Part shown: piece by piece, positions 34,530-43,350 of the stretch
Position numbering within the stretch: the first letter of the stretch is position 1
Layout of the letters: every line of letters begins with the position of its first letter
Assembly: GCF_007830455.1 (NCBI RefSeq)
Contig: NZ_VLLB01000007.1
Location: 186,001-250,000 of the forward strand
Direction of reading: 5' to 3'
DNA length: 64,000 nt
From: Pseudoduganella lurida
GTDB taxonomy: Bacteria; Pseudomonadota; Gammaproteobacteria; Burkholderiales; Burkholderiaceae_D
The notes under the pieces: generated by a model
Databases searched by the model: none
The model's input: the letters and a program-made list of their open reading frames with translations, nothing else
What the model was told of the DNA's origin: nothing
Made by a program: the position numbers and the translations under genes

Positions 34530-35368
34530 TGAATGTTGTCGAGTTACTGAAGCGTGCCAATGCGGTTGCTGGACCTGCGCATATTGGACGGTGGGCAACC
34601 TTGCTGTTCCGCCCGGATCTGGGCAGCCAGCAGGACTTCGTCATTGGTGTTGCCGCATCCGTAGAAGGCGATCCTGAGTTGCATTTGCAGTGGTTGCCAT
34701 CGCTGGCCAAGCTGTCGAAGCTGTATGGCGATGCAATCACGGCGGAAGATGTACGCGATTTGCTGTCAGGTATCGAGCGCGCACTCGTTCGTAGTTATCG
34801 TATTTCCCTGAAGGAACTGGTGACAGGTTCCCCGCACGTCCGGATCGTCGACAATGGCTATTTCTCGGCCCATCACGTCGATGCCGAGTTGCACCAGCTG
34901 CTGCGTCGGCATGCCGGGGCCCTATGGAGCGAATCGGGTCCACGCGACGAACAGACGAACGACGACTGGGCCTATTCCCTTATGTCTAAAGCCCTTGAGG
35001 GAATCGAGAAGCGCATTTTCCTTCCGGGCCGCATGCTCCCCATCGGCGGTCGCATGCTCGAAATCGGGCTGGATAACGGCACCAGTTACGGCAGCATCCT
35101 GTCGGCCCGGTATGCCCATTTCGCGACGGTCGAACGGCATATTTTTACGGCCAATCTCGCCGTCATGACTGCCCACAATCTTGCTCAACGGCGTGAACCT
35201 CCAGCCTTGTTCGTCGTGCTCCCTCACGCTGCTACGCCGCAGGAGGCGCTGATTCGCCGGCGCAGCAGTGAGCTACTGGGCCATATCGAGGCTTCAGGTA
35301 CCCGACAGTTTTGCGAAGCTGATCCTGCCGCCCTGGCGGAAAGGATACGGAGCTGGGCGGCCACCTGA
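34529..35368 (+). CDS. Unknown partner of the HipA-like kinase (possibly DUF3037-like)
   Basis: 279-residue soluble protein, not firmly recognised. The N-terminal part (WATLLFRPDLGSQQDFVIGV) loosely recalls DUF3037 proteins, which are often encoded beside HipA_2 kinases, but the protein is about twice as long. The C-terminal half has LPIGGRMLEIGLDNGTSYGS and no membrane segment or known catalytic motif. The ATG overlaps the kinase stop (TGATG at 34527-34531), so translation is coupled and joint function is likely. AT-richness matches the kinase gene. It could be a substrate, inhibitor or regulatory partner; the sequence alone does not decide. Confidence 0.55.
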   Translation: MNVVELLKRANAVAGPAHIGRWATLLFRPDLGSQQDFVIGVAASVEGDPELHLQWLPSLAKLSKLYGDAITAEDVRDLLSGIERALVRSYRISLKELVTGSPHVRIVDNGYFSAHHVDAELHQLLRRHAGALWSESGPRDEQTNDDWAYSLMSKALEGIEKRIFLPGRMLPIGGRMLEIGLDNGTSYGSILSARYAHFATVERHIFTANLAVMTAHNLAQRREPPALFVVLPHAATPQEALIRRRSSELLGHIEASGTRQFCEADPAALAERIRSWAAT

Positions 35369-35446
35369 ATCGTAAACGGGCGAGCTGGGCTAGCGAAGTG
35401 CCAGCACTAACGACTGCAGACGGTCGCCGTCGGGTCCAGTAGCTGA

Positions 35447-36211
35447 TCAGTGCCCGACCGGAATCGGATTCTCCTTCAGCGCCTGGTTGAACGCGTTCAC
35501 GAAACCATGTTCGCCGGAACCCGGATTGTCCCGCAGCGACTGCACCGCCTCGACATACACCTCATCCTTGCCCGCCGCCAGGCCTGCCATCGTGGCGGCC
35601 ACGAAGTCCGGCAGTGGCATGGCGCGCGCGTCGCCGCTCTTGTAGACCAGGTCGGTGTCGACCCACGGCGGCGAGATTTCCACCACGCGCACGCCGCTGC
35701 CCTGCAGCATGAAGCGCTGCGACAGGGCATACGAGTGCATGGCGGCCTTGGTGGCCGAATAGACGGCGGTGCTGGCCAGTGGCACGAAGGCCAGCACGGA
35801 GGAGTTGTGGATCACCAACGCATCCTTCTGCGTCTTCAGGTGCGGCAGCAGCGCGGACGTCATGCGCACCGGGCCCAGCAGGTTGGTCGTGACGGTGGCC
35901 AGCGCCGTTGCGTCGTCGATCGCGCCGGCGGCATCGTCGAACGGCATGATGCCGGCGTTATTGAACAGCACGTTCAAGGTCGGGAAGTCCTTCACCAGCT
36001 GCGCGGCCACGGCCTTGATCTGCGCGGGATCCTGGATATCGAGTTCCACGCCCGCCATGCCGGGATTGGCCTTCGTCACCTCGTCGAGCAGGGCCTTGCG
36101 GCGGCCGCTGATGATGACCTGGTTGCCCAGGCGGTGGAACGCTTCCGCGATACCGCGGCCGATGCCCGAGGTGCCGCCCGTGATGAAGATCGTGTTTCCG
36201 CTGGTGTTCAT
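35447..36211 (-). CDS. Short-chain dehydrogenase/reductase (DltE-like)
   Basis: 254-residue NAD(P)-dependent oxidoreductase. The Rossmann motif is ITGGTSGIGRGIAEAF (TGxxxGIG), then NNAGIMPFDD. The catalytic triad is visible in HNSSVLAFVPLASTAVYSAT with YxxxK at YSATKAAMHSY. It resembles the DltE/YbbO-type oxidoreductases. The start at 36211 (MNTSGNTIF) follows GAAAGGAAACATC. It is divergent from the GlxA-type regulator gene, with 158 bp between them, an arrangement common for a regulator and its target. The substrate is unknown. Confidence 0.9.
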   Translation of the reverse strand: MNTSGNTIFITGGTSGIGRGIAEAFHRLGNQVIISGRRKALLDEVTKANPGMAGVELDIQDPAQIKAVAAQLVKDFPTLNVLFNNAGIMPFDDAAGAIDDATALATVTTNLLGPVRMTSALLPHLKTQKDALVIHNSSVLAFVPLASTAVYSATKAAMHSYALSQRFMLQGSGVRVVEISPPWVDTDLVYKSGDARAMPLPDFVAATMAGLAAGKDEVYVEAVQSLRDNPGSGEHGFVNAFNQALKENPIPVGH

Positions 36212-36369
36212 GATGTTTCCTTTCGGTTCGGTGAGTGGATGAAGGCCATTCTGAACCGCCGAGCGATGTCTGTTGTGACAGGAATAACGCAATTCAGGAC
36301 ATGATTTGTACGGGCAGAAATGCAAAAGCTGTCCTAAAATGCGGCTTATCGATTTAATTGGACGTCATC

Positions 36370-37329
36370 ATGAGCAAGCGCATCGGCCTCGTCATCTACC
36401 CCGGGTTCCAGGTGCTGGACACGGCCGTCCTGAGCGTGTTCGAGTTCGCCAATACGCTGCTGGAGCAGCCGCTGTACGAGCTGGCCACGCTGTCGGCGAC
36501 GGGCGGTCCGGTCAGGAGTTCCAGCAGCGTGGCGGTGGACAGCCAGCCCCTCGGCTGGGGCGGCTACGACACCCTGCTGGTCGGCGGCGCCATCGGCATT
36601 CCCGCGCCGCAGCCGGAGCTGGAATCGACGTTGCGGAACAATGCCGGGGCCACGCGTCGCATCGCCAGCATCTGCACGGGCGCCTTCATCCTGGCCCGCA
36701 CGGGACTGATGGATGGCAAGCGCGCCACCACGCACTGGGCGTTCGGGCGCCGCCTGCAGGAACAGCATCCGGCGCTGGTGGCCGACGAGGACAAGATCTT
36801 TGTCCGCGAAGGCAATATCTGGTCATCGGCCGGCGTCACGGCCTGCATCGACATGGCGCTGGCCATGGTCGAGGAAGACCTGGGCATCGATATCGCCCGC
36901 AAGGTGGCGCGTGCGATGGTCGTCTATCACCGCCGCACTGGCGGCCAGTCGCAGTTCTCCGCCATCGCCGAAATCGAACCGAGTTCGGACCGCGTGAAGG
37001 AGGCGCTGCTGTACGCGCGCGACAATCTGCACAAGGAACTGAGCGTGGACGAACTGGCCGCGCGGGTGCACTGGAGCCCCCGTCACTTCAGCCGCGTGTT
37101 CCAGGCGCAGACGGGCATGGCGCCCGCCAAGGCGATCGAGAAGCTGCGCGTGGAGGCGGCGCAGGAGCTGATCGAGCAGGGCCACTCGTCGATCGGCCGC
37201 ATCGCCGGCATGACGGGCTTCGGCGACGAGGAACGCATGCGCCGTGCCTTCCTGCGCGCCTTCGGCCAGCCGCCGAAGATGTTCGTGCACCAGGCAAGGC
37301 AGCGCAACGAGCACGTGTACTTGTCGTGA
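36370..37329 (+). CDS. GlxA-family AraC transcriptional regulator
   Basis: 319-residue regulator. It combines an N-terminal class I glutamine amidotransferase/DJ-1-like domain (IGLVIYPGFQVLDTAVLSVF; IASICTGAFILARTGLMDG, with the nucleophile-elbow cysteine) with a C-terminal AraC double HTH (RVHWSPRHFSRVFQAQTGMA; IGRIAGMTGFGDEERMRRAF). The DJ-1-like domain probably binds a ligand. The gene is divergent to the SDR gene and is probably its regulator. Its 3' end is followed by a short 10-bp tandem repeat tract. Confidence 0.92.
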   Translation: MSKRIGLVIYPGFQVLDTAVLSVFEFANTLLEQPLYELATLSATGGPVRSSSSVAVDSQPLGWGGYDTLLVGGAIGIPAPQPELESTLRNNAGATRRIASICTGAFILARTGLMDGKRATTHWAFGRRLQEQHPALVADEDKIFVREGNIWSSAGVTACIDMALAMVEEDLGIDIARKVARAMVVYHRRTGGQSQFSAIAEIEPSSDRVKEALLYARDNLHKELSVDELAARVHWSPRHFSRVFQAQTGMAPAKAIEKLRVEAAQELIEQGHSSIGRIAGMTGFGDEERMRRAFLRAFGQPPKMFVHQARQRNEHVYLS

Positions 37330-37347
37330 GCGGGCCGGCAGGGTGTC

Positions 37348-37387
37348 GGTTGGCGTAGGTTGGCGCAGGCAAGCGCAGATAAGCGCA
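37348..37387 (+). repeat. Four 10-bp tandem repeats upstream of the Mrr-like gene
   Basis: Units GGTTGGCGTA, GGTTGGCGCA, GGCAAGCGCA and GATAAGCGCA, plus a degenerate fifth (GGTTAGAATG), run up to the start of the next gene. One unit is close to one helical turn, so the tract could present binding sites on the same DNA face. It could equally be replication slippage. Confidence 0.65.
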
Positions 37388-37404
37388 GGTTAGAATGGTT
37401 GCCG

Positions 37405-38655
37405 ATGACTTCCACCAGCACCTCCCCCTACCTCCGCTCTGCCACCTGGCAGGATCTCGAACGCCTGTCCCTCGCGCTGCTGTCGGCGGAATACGGCGCT
37501 AAATTCCGTCGCTGGGGCGGGGCCGGGCAGCGCAAGGATGGCATCGATGCGTGGGCGAAGCTGCCGGATGGCCGCATCGTCGCGGCACGCTTCGAGGGCC
37601 GCGAGGCGCGTTTCGGCCAGCCGCTGACGGATGCCGATATCGACAGCGCGCTGGCCGAGGTCGCGGCCTTTCCGCACCCGATCGATGAGCTGCTGATCCT
37701 GACCACGGCGTCGAACGATGCCGGCATGGTGTCGACAGCCCGGGCGCCTGCGAAAGAGGTAAAGGTCTGGGGCTGGCAGTCGATCGGCGCGCGCATCGAC
37801 CGGCATCCGGCCATCCAGAAGAAATTCTTCGGCATCGGGGGCAAGCCACCGGTCGGTGCCAGGCTGGCGCTGGGTGTTGCGGCCGTGCTGATCGTCGCGG
37901 GCGGCGCCGGCTCGCTGTTCCTCAGCAAGAGCGCAATGGACAATTCGCAGCGCATCCAGCAGGATGCGCCGCAGACGATTGCCGCCATCGCCGCCAATGT
38001 GGCCGCCCTCGACAAGACCTACGAGGGCTGCCTCGCCGCCTTCGACCAACACGTATTCACGCCCGGCCCCGCGCTGAGCGCCAGCTGCCGCGATACGGCG
38101 ACCCGGCAGCTGACGACGCTGACGAAACAGGTCGACAAGGCGCGCAACGGCCTGCCGCCGGACGTGCAGACGGAACTGTCGCGCATGATGGTGATCTTCA
38201 ACGAGGACGTGCGCGAAGCGTCGGTGGTCACCTCGTCCACCTACGCGTTCGCCAAGGCGGTGGCGGAAGGAACGGACGAAGCCTGCGTGCCCGCCTCTTC
38301 TTCCGCCTTGGAAAAGGCCGGCGACGAAGCGATGACGGCGCAGCTGCGCTACTACTTCCTGCTGCGCGATTTCATCCGGCCGGAAATGGATGCCGCCCGC
38401 ACCATCCTCGCGCTGCACGCGCGGGCCATCAAGGAACCGGTGCAGAACGAGATGGCGGCGGCCGCCCAGCGCATGGAGCAGGTGCTGGTCGAGCGCACGA
38501 AGTACGACCTGAAAAACGTGGCGCGGCCGTTCTCCCTGTCGGCGGAAAAGAAAACGGCCAGCCCCGGTGCGACGCCTGGCGACGATGCGGCGGAGGCAGC
38601 GCGCTGGCGCAACGTGCTTGCCAGCGCCTGCCGCACCGTGCCGGGCAAGCGCTGA
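37405..38655 (+). CDS. Membrane protein with degenerate Mrr/PD-(D/E)XK nuclease-like N-terminus
   Basis: 416 residues. The N-terminal 130 residues resemble Mrr-type restriction endonuclease domains: TWQDLERLSLALLSAEYGAK, then RRWGGAGQRKDGIDAWAKLP (the G-x-G-x-DGIDA active-site strand with D), then IVAARFEGREARFG where the catalytic QxK/ExK strand would be. The usual lysine is not in place, so nuclease activity is doubtful. A single membrane helix follows at about 154-173 (LALGVAAVLIVAGGAGSLFL), then about 240 residues of helical, probably periplasmic sequence with four cysteines (GCLAAF, SCRD, ACVP, SACRTV). The fusion of this fold to a transmembrane helix and extracytoplasmic domain is unusual. 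It may be a sensor or scaffold. No methyltransferase is nearby. Confidence 0.6.
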   Translation: MTSTSTSPYLRSATWQDLERLSLALLSAEYGAKFRRWGGAGQRKDGIDAWAKLPDGRIVAARFEGREARFGQPLTDADIDSALAEVAAFPHPIDELLILTTASNDAGMVSTARAPAKEVKVWGWQSIGARIDRHPAIQKKFFGIGGKPPVGARLALGVAAVLIVAGGAGSLFLSKSAMDNSQRIQQDAPQTIAAIAANVAALDKTYEGCLAAFDQHVFTPGPALSASCRDTATRQLTTLTKQVDKARNGLPPDVQTELSRMMVIFNEDVREASVVTSSTYAFAKAVAEGTDEACVPASSSALEKAGDEAMTAQLRYYFLLRDFIRPEMDAARTILALHARAIKEPVQNEMAAAAQRMEQVLVERTKYDLKNVARPFSLSAEKKTASPGATPGDDAAEAARWRNVLASACRTVPGKR

Positions 38656-38659
38656 CTTC

Positions 38660-40882
38660 TTACTGCACCTCGAACGCCACGGCACCCGCCGCGAAATCGC
38701 CCCACAGCATCAGCCCGATGCCATTGCCCATCCAGTAGGCGCCGCTGGCCTGCTTCGGCGTCTCCGGCGCGACCGTGCCCGAGATGGTGCGCAGCGTGTA
38801 GACCTTTTTCGGATCGAGCCCGCGCAGCTGGATGCGCGGCTGCCGCTCCATCCGCGAGCTTGCATGCAGGAAGGCGAACAGCACGGCCTGGTTGGCGTCC
38901 GGCGACACGGACAGCGTGGCCGAGCGCGGCGAGTTCTTCTGCGGCGACACGAGCCGGTACAGGTTGCCCTGCTGGACCGTCAGGCGGATCGTCTTGTAGT
39001 CGGCAACGAGCTGCTTGGCTTTCTGGAAGTCTTCCGGCTTCCAGTGGTTCAGGTTGGCGCCGATGCCCAGGCCGCCCTGCATCGCCGACAGGAAGCGGTA
39101 TTCCAGCGACGTCACGCGCTTGTTGAGGAAGTTCGGCGCATCCGTCACCCACGCCATCATCACGGCCGGCGTGTAGGCGCGTGTAAAACCGTCCTGGATC
39201 ATCAGGCGGTCGAACGGGTCGGTATTGTCGGAGGTCCAGACCTGGTCCGTGAGGCGCATGATGCCCAGGTCCACGCGGCCGCCGCCGCTGGCGCAGGACT
39301 CGATTTCCACCTTCGGATGGCGGCGCCGCAGTTCGCCCAGCAGCTTGTACAGGTTGTCCACGTAGGCCACGTACAGGCGCTGCTGCTCGCCCGGTGCCAC
39401 GCCCGGCCAGCCCGGCTCGGACCAGGCGCGGTTGTGGTCCCATTTGAGGAACGCGATGTTGTGGTCCTTGAGCAGCGTGTCGAGCATCTTCAGCAGGTAC
39501 TCGTAGACATCCTTGCGTGCCAGGTTCAGCACGAGCTGGTTGCGCGCCTCGCTGCGGGGCCGGCCCGTGAAGTGGATGATCCAGTCGGGGTGGGCGCGGT
39601 ACAGGTCGCTGTCCGGGTTGACCATCTCCGGTTCGACCCACAGGCCGAACTCCATGCCCAGGTCGTTCACGCGCCTGATCAGCGGCGCCAGCCCGTTCGG
39701 GAATTTCTTCCGGTTGACGACCCAGTCGCCCAGGCCGGCGCGGTCGTCGTTGCGGGCGCCGAACCAGCCGTCGTCCATCACGAAGCGTTCCACGCCGAGG
39801 CCGGCGGCCTTCTCGGCGATCTCGCCCTGCGTCTTTTCATCGACGGCAAAGTAGGTTGCTTCCCACGAGTTGTACAGCACCGGACGGACGCGGGGCGTTG
39901 GCGCGCCCGGCAGGATGCGCGTACGCTGGTAGCGGTGGAACACGCGCGAGGCGCCGCCAAAGCCTTCGTCCGAATAGCCGGAATGGAAGGCGGGCGAGGC
40001 GAGGCTCTCGCCGGCCTTCAGGCGGTACGAGAAGTCGAACGGGTTGTAGCCGGCCGTCGCCCGCACGTTGCCGGCGGCGTCCATGTCCACGTGGATGCGC
40101 CACGAGCCGCTCCAGGCCAGCGCGCCGAACCAGACGGGGCCGGCCTCTTCGTCGGTGCCGGCGCGGCTGATGGCGATCCATGGATTGGCCTGGTGCGAGG
40201 TAACGCCCTTGCGGCTTTCGATCACCGTCGAGCCGGGCGTGATGGCGCGCGTCTCCAGCGTGAATTCGCCGGACCATTTGCCGGTGAGGTACTGCAGCTG
40301 GTAATCGTCCTGGTAGGGCAGGTTGATGCTGGCCGCGGCCAGCTGGTCGACCTGGATCCAGCTGTTCGTGCGGTTCTCCACGGTCGCCGAGCGGGACAGG
40401 ATGCCGGTGGCCTCGTCCATCGCATACGTGAGCGTCACGTGCACGGCGCGGCTGACATCCTTCAGGCGCACCACGATGCGGTCCTCGCCCGCCTGGTGGT
40501 CCACGTAGCGCAGCGCCAGGTCGCGCACGCCGTCCGGGAAGGTCACTTTCAGGGCCGGCTCCACCGTCAGGCCGCCGCCGAAGCCGGGGAACTCGAACGG
40601 CGTGACGACGGACTGCGTTTCGTTGCTGGAGTTTTCCCGGAACGCCGCGGCGCCCGGCAGCTTGTCGGCCGCCGCCAGGGCACTGCCCCAGTACAGGGTC
40701 TGCAGCTGGCCCTGCGGATTGAGGCCGAACGCATACGTCACCTTGCCACCATCGAGGCGGAACACCTTGCCCTGGTCATCCACGGTGGGGCGGGCTTTCG
40801 CGGCCCCGCCGAGGGCCATGCCGGCCAGGCCGCCCAGCAAGCCGATGCAGACGCTGCGGCGAGCGCCATTCACTTCGGTCAT
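38660..40882 (-). CDS. GH36 alpha-galactosidase
   Basis: 740-residue glycoside hydrolase that releases terminal alpha-galactose from raffinose-type sugars or galactomannans. The N-terminus has an RR-containing leader (ARRSVCIGLLGGLAGMALGG) consistent with Tat or Sec export. An N-terminal beta-supersandwich is followed by the TIM barrel. The GH36 nucleophile motif is FLKWDHNRAW, and the acid/base motif is ESCASGGGRVDLGIMRLTDQ, in which the aspartate is conserved. Both catalytic motifs look intact. No transporter or other sugar gene sits beside it. The T2SS at 52689-63761 could export related hydrolases, although this enzyme's route is unknown. Confidence 0.94.
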   Translation of the reverse strand: MTEVNGARRSVCIGLLGGLAGMALGGAAKARPTVDDQGKVFRLDGGKVTYAFGLNPQGQLQTLYWGSALAAADKLPGAAAFRENSSNETQSVVTPFEFPGFGGGLTVEPALKVTFPDGVRDLALRYVDHQAGEDRIVVRLKDVSRAVHVTLTYAMDEATGILSRSATVENRTNSWIQVDQLAAASINLPYQDDYQLQYLTGKWSGEFTLETRAITPGSTVIESRKGVTSHQANPWIAISRAGTDEEAGPVWFGALAWSGSWRIHVDMDAAGNVRATAGYNPFDFSYRLKAGESLASPAFHSGYSDEGFGGASRVFHRYQRTRILPGAPTPRVRPVLYNSWEATYFAVDEKTQGEIAEKAAGLGVERFVMDDGWFGARNDDRAGLGDWVVNRKKFPNGLAPLIRRVNDLGMEFGLWVEPEMVNPDSDLYRAHPDWIIHFTGRPRSEARNQLVLNLARKDVYEYLLKMLDTLLKDHNIAFLKWDHNRAWSEPGWPGVAPGEQQRLYVAYVDNLYKLLGELRRRHPKVEIESCASGGGRVDLGIMRLTDQVWTSDNTDPFDRLMIQDGFTRAYTPAVMMAWVTDAPNFLNKRVTSLEYRFLSAMQGGLGIGANLNHWKPEDFQKAKQLVADYKTIRLTVQQGNLYRLVSPQKNSPRSATLSVSPDANQAVLFAFLHASSRMERQPRIQLRGLDPKKVYTLRTISGTVAPETPKQASGAYWMGNGIGLMLWGDFAAGAVAFEVQ

Positions 40883-41047
40883 ACAGTCTCCTTGTCGTTA
40901 TTTTGATAGGAGAGTATATAAGCTTGCCGTAGCAAAATGTTATGACATTGCAGGTTTTTGCGGGCGACCCGGCGTGCGTCGCCGCGCGGCCCGCCCTGCT
41001 AAGATGAGCCATCGGACTGCTCACGCACCACTACATAAGGAACGTTC

Positions 41048-41377
41048 ATGGCACTACAACACGCCTCTTCCGGCCAGGTCATCGCGCTGCAGCGCAGCGG
41101 TGAAGATGGTTCGCAATTCTCGTCCATCGCGCTGGCGAAGACGGACGATATCGAGCTGATCCGGCTGGTGCTGCCGGCCGGGAAATCGATGCCGGAGCAC
41201 TGGGTGAAGGGACAGATCACGTTCCAGTGCCTGTCAGGCGAAATCGCCTTCGACGCGCATGGGCGCACGACCACGCTGCGCGGCGGCGAGATGCTGTACC
41301 TGGAAGGCGCCGCGCCGCACGGGCTGACGGCCGTCACCGATTCGGTCGCCCTGCTGACGATCGTCCTGAAAGACTGA
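41048..41377 (+). CDS. Small cupin-domain protein
   Basis: 109-residue single-domain cupin. Motif 1 is degraded: the family G(X)5HXH pattern appears as PAGKSMPEHWVKGQITFQCL, with a single histidine and a later glutamine. Motif 2 is GGEMLYLEGAAPHGLTAVTD with one histidine. Loss of some metal ligands suggests a binding or regulatory role rather than dioxygenase activity. AAGGAACG precedes the ATG. It lies between the GH36 gene (divergent) and the glycosyltransferase operon (convergent), with no obvious functional link. Confidence 0.8.
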   Translation: MALQHASSGQVIALQRSGEDGSQFSSIALAKTDDIELIRLVLPAGKSMPEHWVKGQITFQCLSGEIAFDAHGRTTTLRGGEMLYLEGAAPHGLTAVTDSVALLTIVLKD

Positions 41378-41383
41378 AGCTTT

Positions 41384-43210
41384 TCACGGACACGGGTAGC
41401 GCAGCGCGTACAGCACGCGCGGGCTTCCCAGCGGCATGCCGTTGACCGGATTGCGGTCGAGGCGGGCCGCTTCTTCCAGTTCGACGCAGGCATCGTGCGT
41501 CAGCGTGCCACCCGCCGCGAAGACGTGCGTGATGCCGGCCGCGCGCAGCGGTGCCGCTTGCAGCGTCACCTGGTGCGGCGACGTGAGATTGGGTTCGAGG
41601 CCCAGCAGGCGCCGCGCTTCCGGCATGCTCGCCACGCGATTCGACAGGGCCGCGCCGGCCAGCGGATAGTGCCAGCTGCGGTCGGCCAGGTTCAGGATCG
41701 TCGCGCCGGCCGGCAGTGCGTCGATCCCCTTCGGATATTCGTAGAACAGCGCGCGCGAGGTCTGGTGCGACAGCAGGATGCGGTCGCCGAACTGCAGCGC
41801 CTGGCGCGACAGGAACACGCCCAGCATCGTCACGATGCAGACCGCCAGCACGAGGTCGAAGGCACGGCGCCAGCGACCTGCGGATTGCGTAACGGCCCAC
41901 GCCACCAGCGGCATCGCCAGTGGCAGGGCGGCCAGTCCGTAGCGGGGCTGGCGGTCGCCCAGCAGCCACCAGGCGGCGGCGATGAACAGCACGGCAAACA
42001 ACAAGGCCAGGCGGATGCGGTGCCGGCGCCAGCCATCGCGCACGAAGGCCGATCCGAGCGCCACGGCCGTCGCGGGCAGGGTGGCTGCTACGAAGGCGCC
42101 CAGGCCCGCGCTGTGCTTGAAGTTCTGGCCGTAGCGCTGCGGTTCCGTCCACGGATAGACCAGCCATTGCCACGTGCTGTCCACCCATTCGAGCTGCGTG
42201 GTGGCGCGCAGCGACGCGTCGAAGTCGGCAGCCGGCAGCCAGCCCAGCCAGGCACCGACCAGCGGCACGCCCACCGGATGCAGCGGATTGCCGAACGCGA
42301 GGCCGTTGCGCAGCATCCAGAAGCCGCCGGACAGCAATGCTGCCCCGCCAAACCAGGCAGCATTGCGGAATGGGGACCTTCCATCGTCACTGCGGCAGCA
42401 CGCCACCAGTCCGATGGCCACCGCGCTGATCAGGTGCAGGCTCTTGAACCCGAACGCCAGCCCGGCGCACAGTCCGGCCAGCGGCAGCGCGGCCGGGGCC
42501 CGCAGCGGACCGAGAACGAACACCATCGCCAGCGCCACGAAGGCGATGCCGCCCACGTCCGCGCCCAGCTCGGCGGACGAGAACGCGATCATCGGCACGC
42601 CCACCAGCCCGCAGCAGGCGTACAGCGAGGCCTTGCGGTCGGCATCGGCCAGGCGGCACAGCGCATACGTCGCCATCACCAGCGGCACCAGCAGCACCAG
42701 GTTCGCTGCGGACGCGAGCCGCTCCGGCAGGCCGTCCAGCAGCACGGCCCACAGGATGCTGGCGTTGGCGGGGAAGGTGTGGGGGAAGTTGCCGTCCCAG
42801 GGTTGCAGCGAATGCGCCTGCAGCAGGTGGACGGACAGGGGCAGGTGGTAGGCCATCACTTCGTAGCCCTGCGGATGGCCGCAGACCAGCATCACCGCCA
42901 CCAGCACGAAGCCGGCGATCGTCAGCCCCGCCAGCCGGCTGGGCTGCTCGCGCGGTGGCGTCACCCGCAGCGTGACCGCGAGGGGCATGCGCCGGATCAC
43001 GAAGGCCGCTGCCAGCAGCAGCAACGCCGCGCTGCCGGTGGTGACGAGGGGCGCGCCGGTCGCCAGTTCGACAAAGCCCAGCACGTGGAAGGCCAGCAGG
43101 AAGGCGGCGAAGAACGCGGTGATGGCAACGAGCTTGCGCTGCTGCGCGAACCGCCGCGCCGCCAGCGCCGCGATCCACCCGCACAGCCCCAGGTAGACAA
43201 CCGTCAGCAT
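41384..43210 (-). CDS. Polytopic GT-C-like glycosyltransferase/dolichol-mannosyltransferase-type protein
   Basis: 608-residue membrane protein with about ten or more helices and a C-terminal soluble tail. A conserved-looking loop VMAYHLPLSVHLLQAHSLQP resembles the first periplasmic loop of GT39/GT83-type enzymes, with an acidic residue before the helix (QGYEVMAYHLP). Such enzymes use polyprenyl-phosphate sugars to modify lipopolysaccharide or proteins. The ATG overlaps the stop of the 46-residue ORF (TGATG at 43208-43212, read on the minus strand). It is the last gene of the gtrA-gtrB-orf-GT unit, whose upstream genes make and flip the lipid-linked sugar. Confidence 0.78.
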   Translation of the reverse strand: MLTVVYLGLCGWIAALAARRFAQQRKLVAITAFFAAFLLAFHVLGFVELATGAPLVTTGSAALLLLAAAFVIRRMPLAVTLRVTPPREQPSRLAGLTIAGFVLVAVMLVCGHPQGYEVMAYHLPLSVHLLQAHSLQPWDGNFPHTFPANASILWAVLLDGLPERLASAANLVLLVPLVMATYALCRLADADRKASLYACCGLVGVPMIAFSSAELGADVGGIAFVALAMVFVLGPLRAPAALPLAGLCAGLAFGFKSLHLISAVAIGLVACCRSDDGRSPFRNAAWFGGAALLSGGFWMLRNGLAFGNPLHPVGVPLVGAWLGWLPAADFDASLRATTQLEWVDSTWQWLVYPWTEPQRYGQNFKHSAGLGAFVAATLPATAVALGSAFVRDGWRRHRIRLALLFAVLFIAAAWWLLGDRQPRYGLAALPLAMPLVAWAVTQSAGRWRRAFDLVLAVCIVTMLGVFLSRQALQFGDRILLSHQTSRALFYEYPKGIDALPAGATILNLADRSWHYPLAGAALSNRVASMPEARRLLGLEPNLTSPHQVTLQAAPLRAAGITHVFAAGGTLTHDACVELEEAARLDRNPVNGMPLGSPRVLYALRYPCP

Positions 43211-43350
43211 CACAGGTGTTCCGCGATCGAGCGCACCGCACCCACCAGCAGCAGCACGTGGTTGTGGATGCCGGCGCTGCAGCAGAAATACACGACGGCC
43301 GAGCCGATCGACAGGCCGGCCGGCACCTGCGTGACGAGCGCGCGGCTCAT
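43210..43350 (-). CDS. 46-residue membrane-like ORF between gtrB and the GT gene
   Basis: The encoded 46 residues (start MSRALVTQVPAGLSIGSAV, end LLLVGAVRSIAEHL) contain a moderately hydrophobic stretch with two cysteines (VVYFCCSAGIH). Its ATG overlaps the gtrB stop (ATGA) and its TGA overlaps the ATG of the downstream glycosyltransferase. Such tight coupling on both sides is the main reason to call it a gene. It could be a small membrane subunit, or a leader that couples translation of the two flanking genes. No homolog is recognised. Confidence 0.55.
   Translation of the reverse strand: MSRALVTQVPAGLSIGSAVVYFCCSAGIHNHVLLLVGAVRSIAEHL

Noticed and set aside
33597..35446. HipA-like module as a tRNA-integrated mobile element
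   Set aside because: No integrase and no repeat of the tRNA 3' end was seen at the far side of the module. Only the base composition and position are suggestive.
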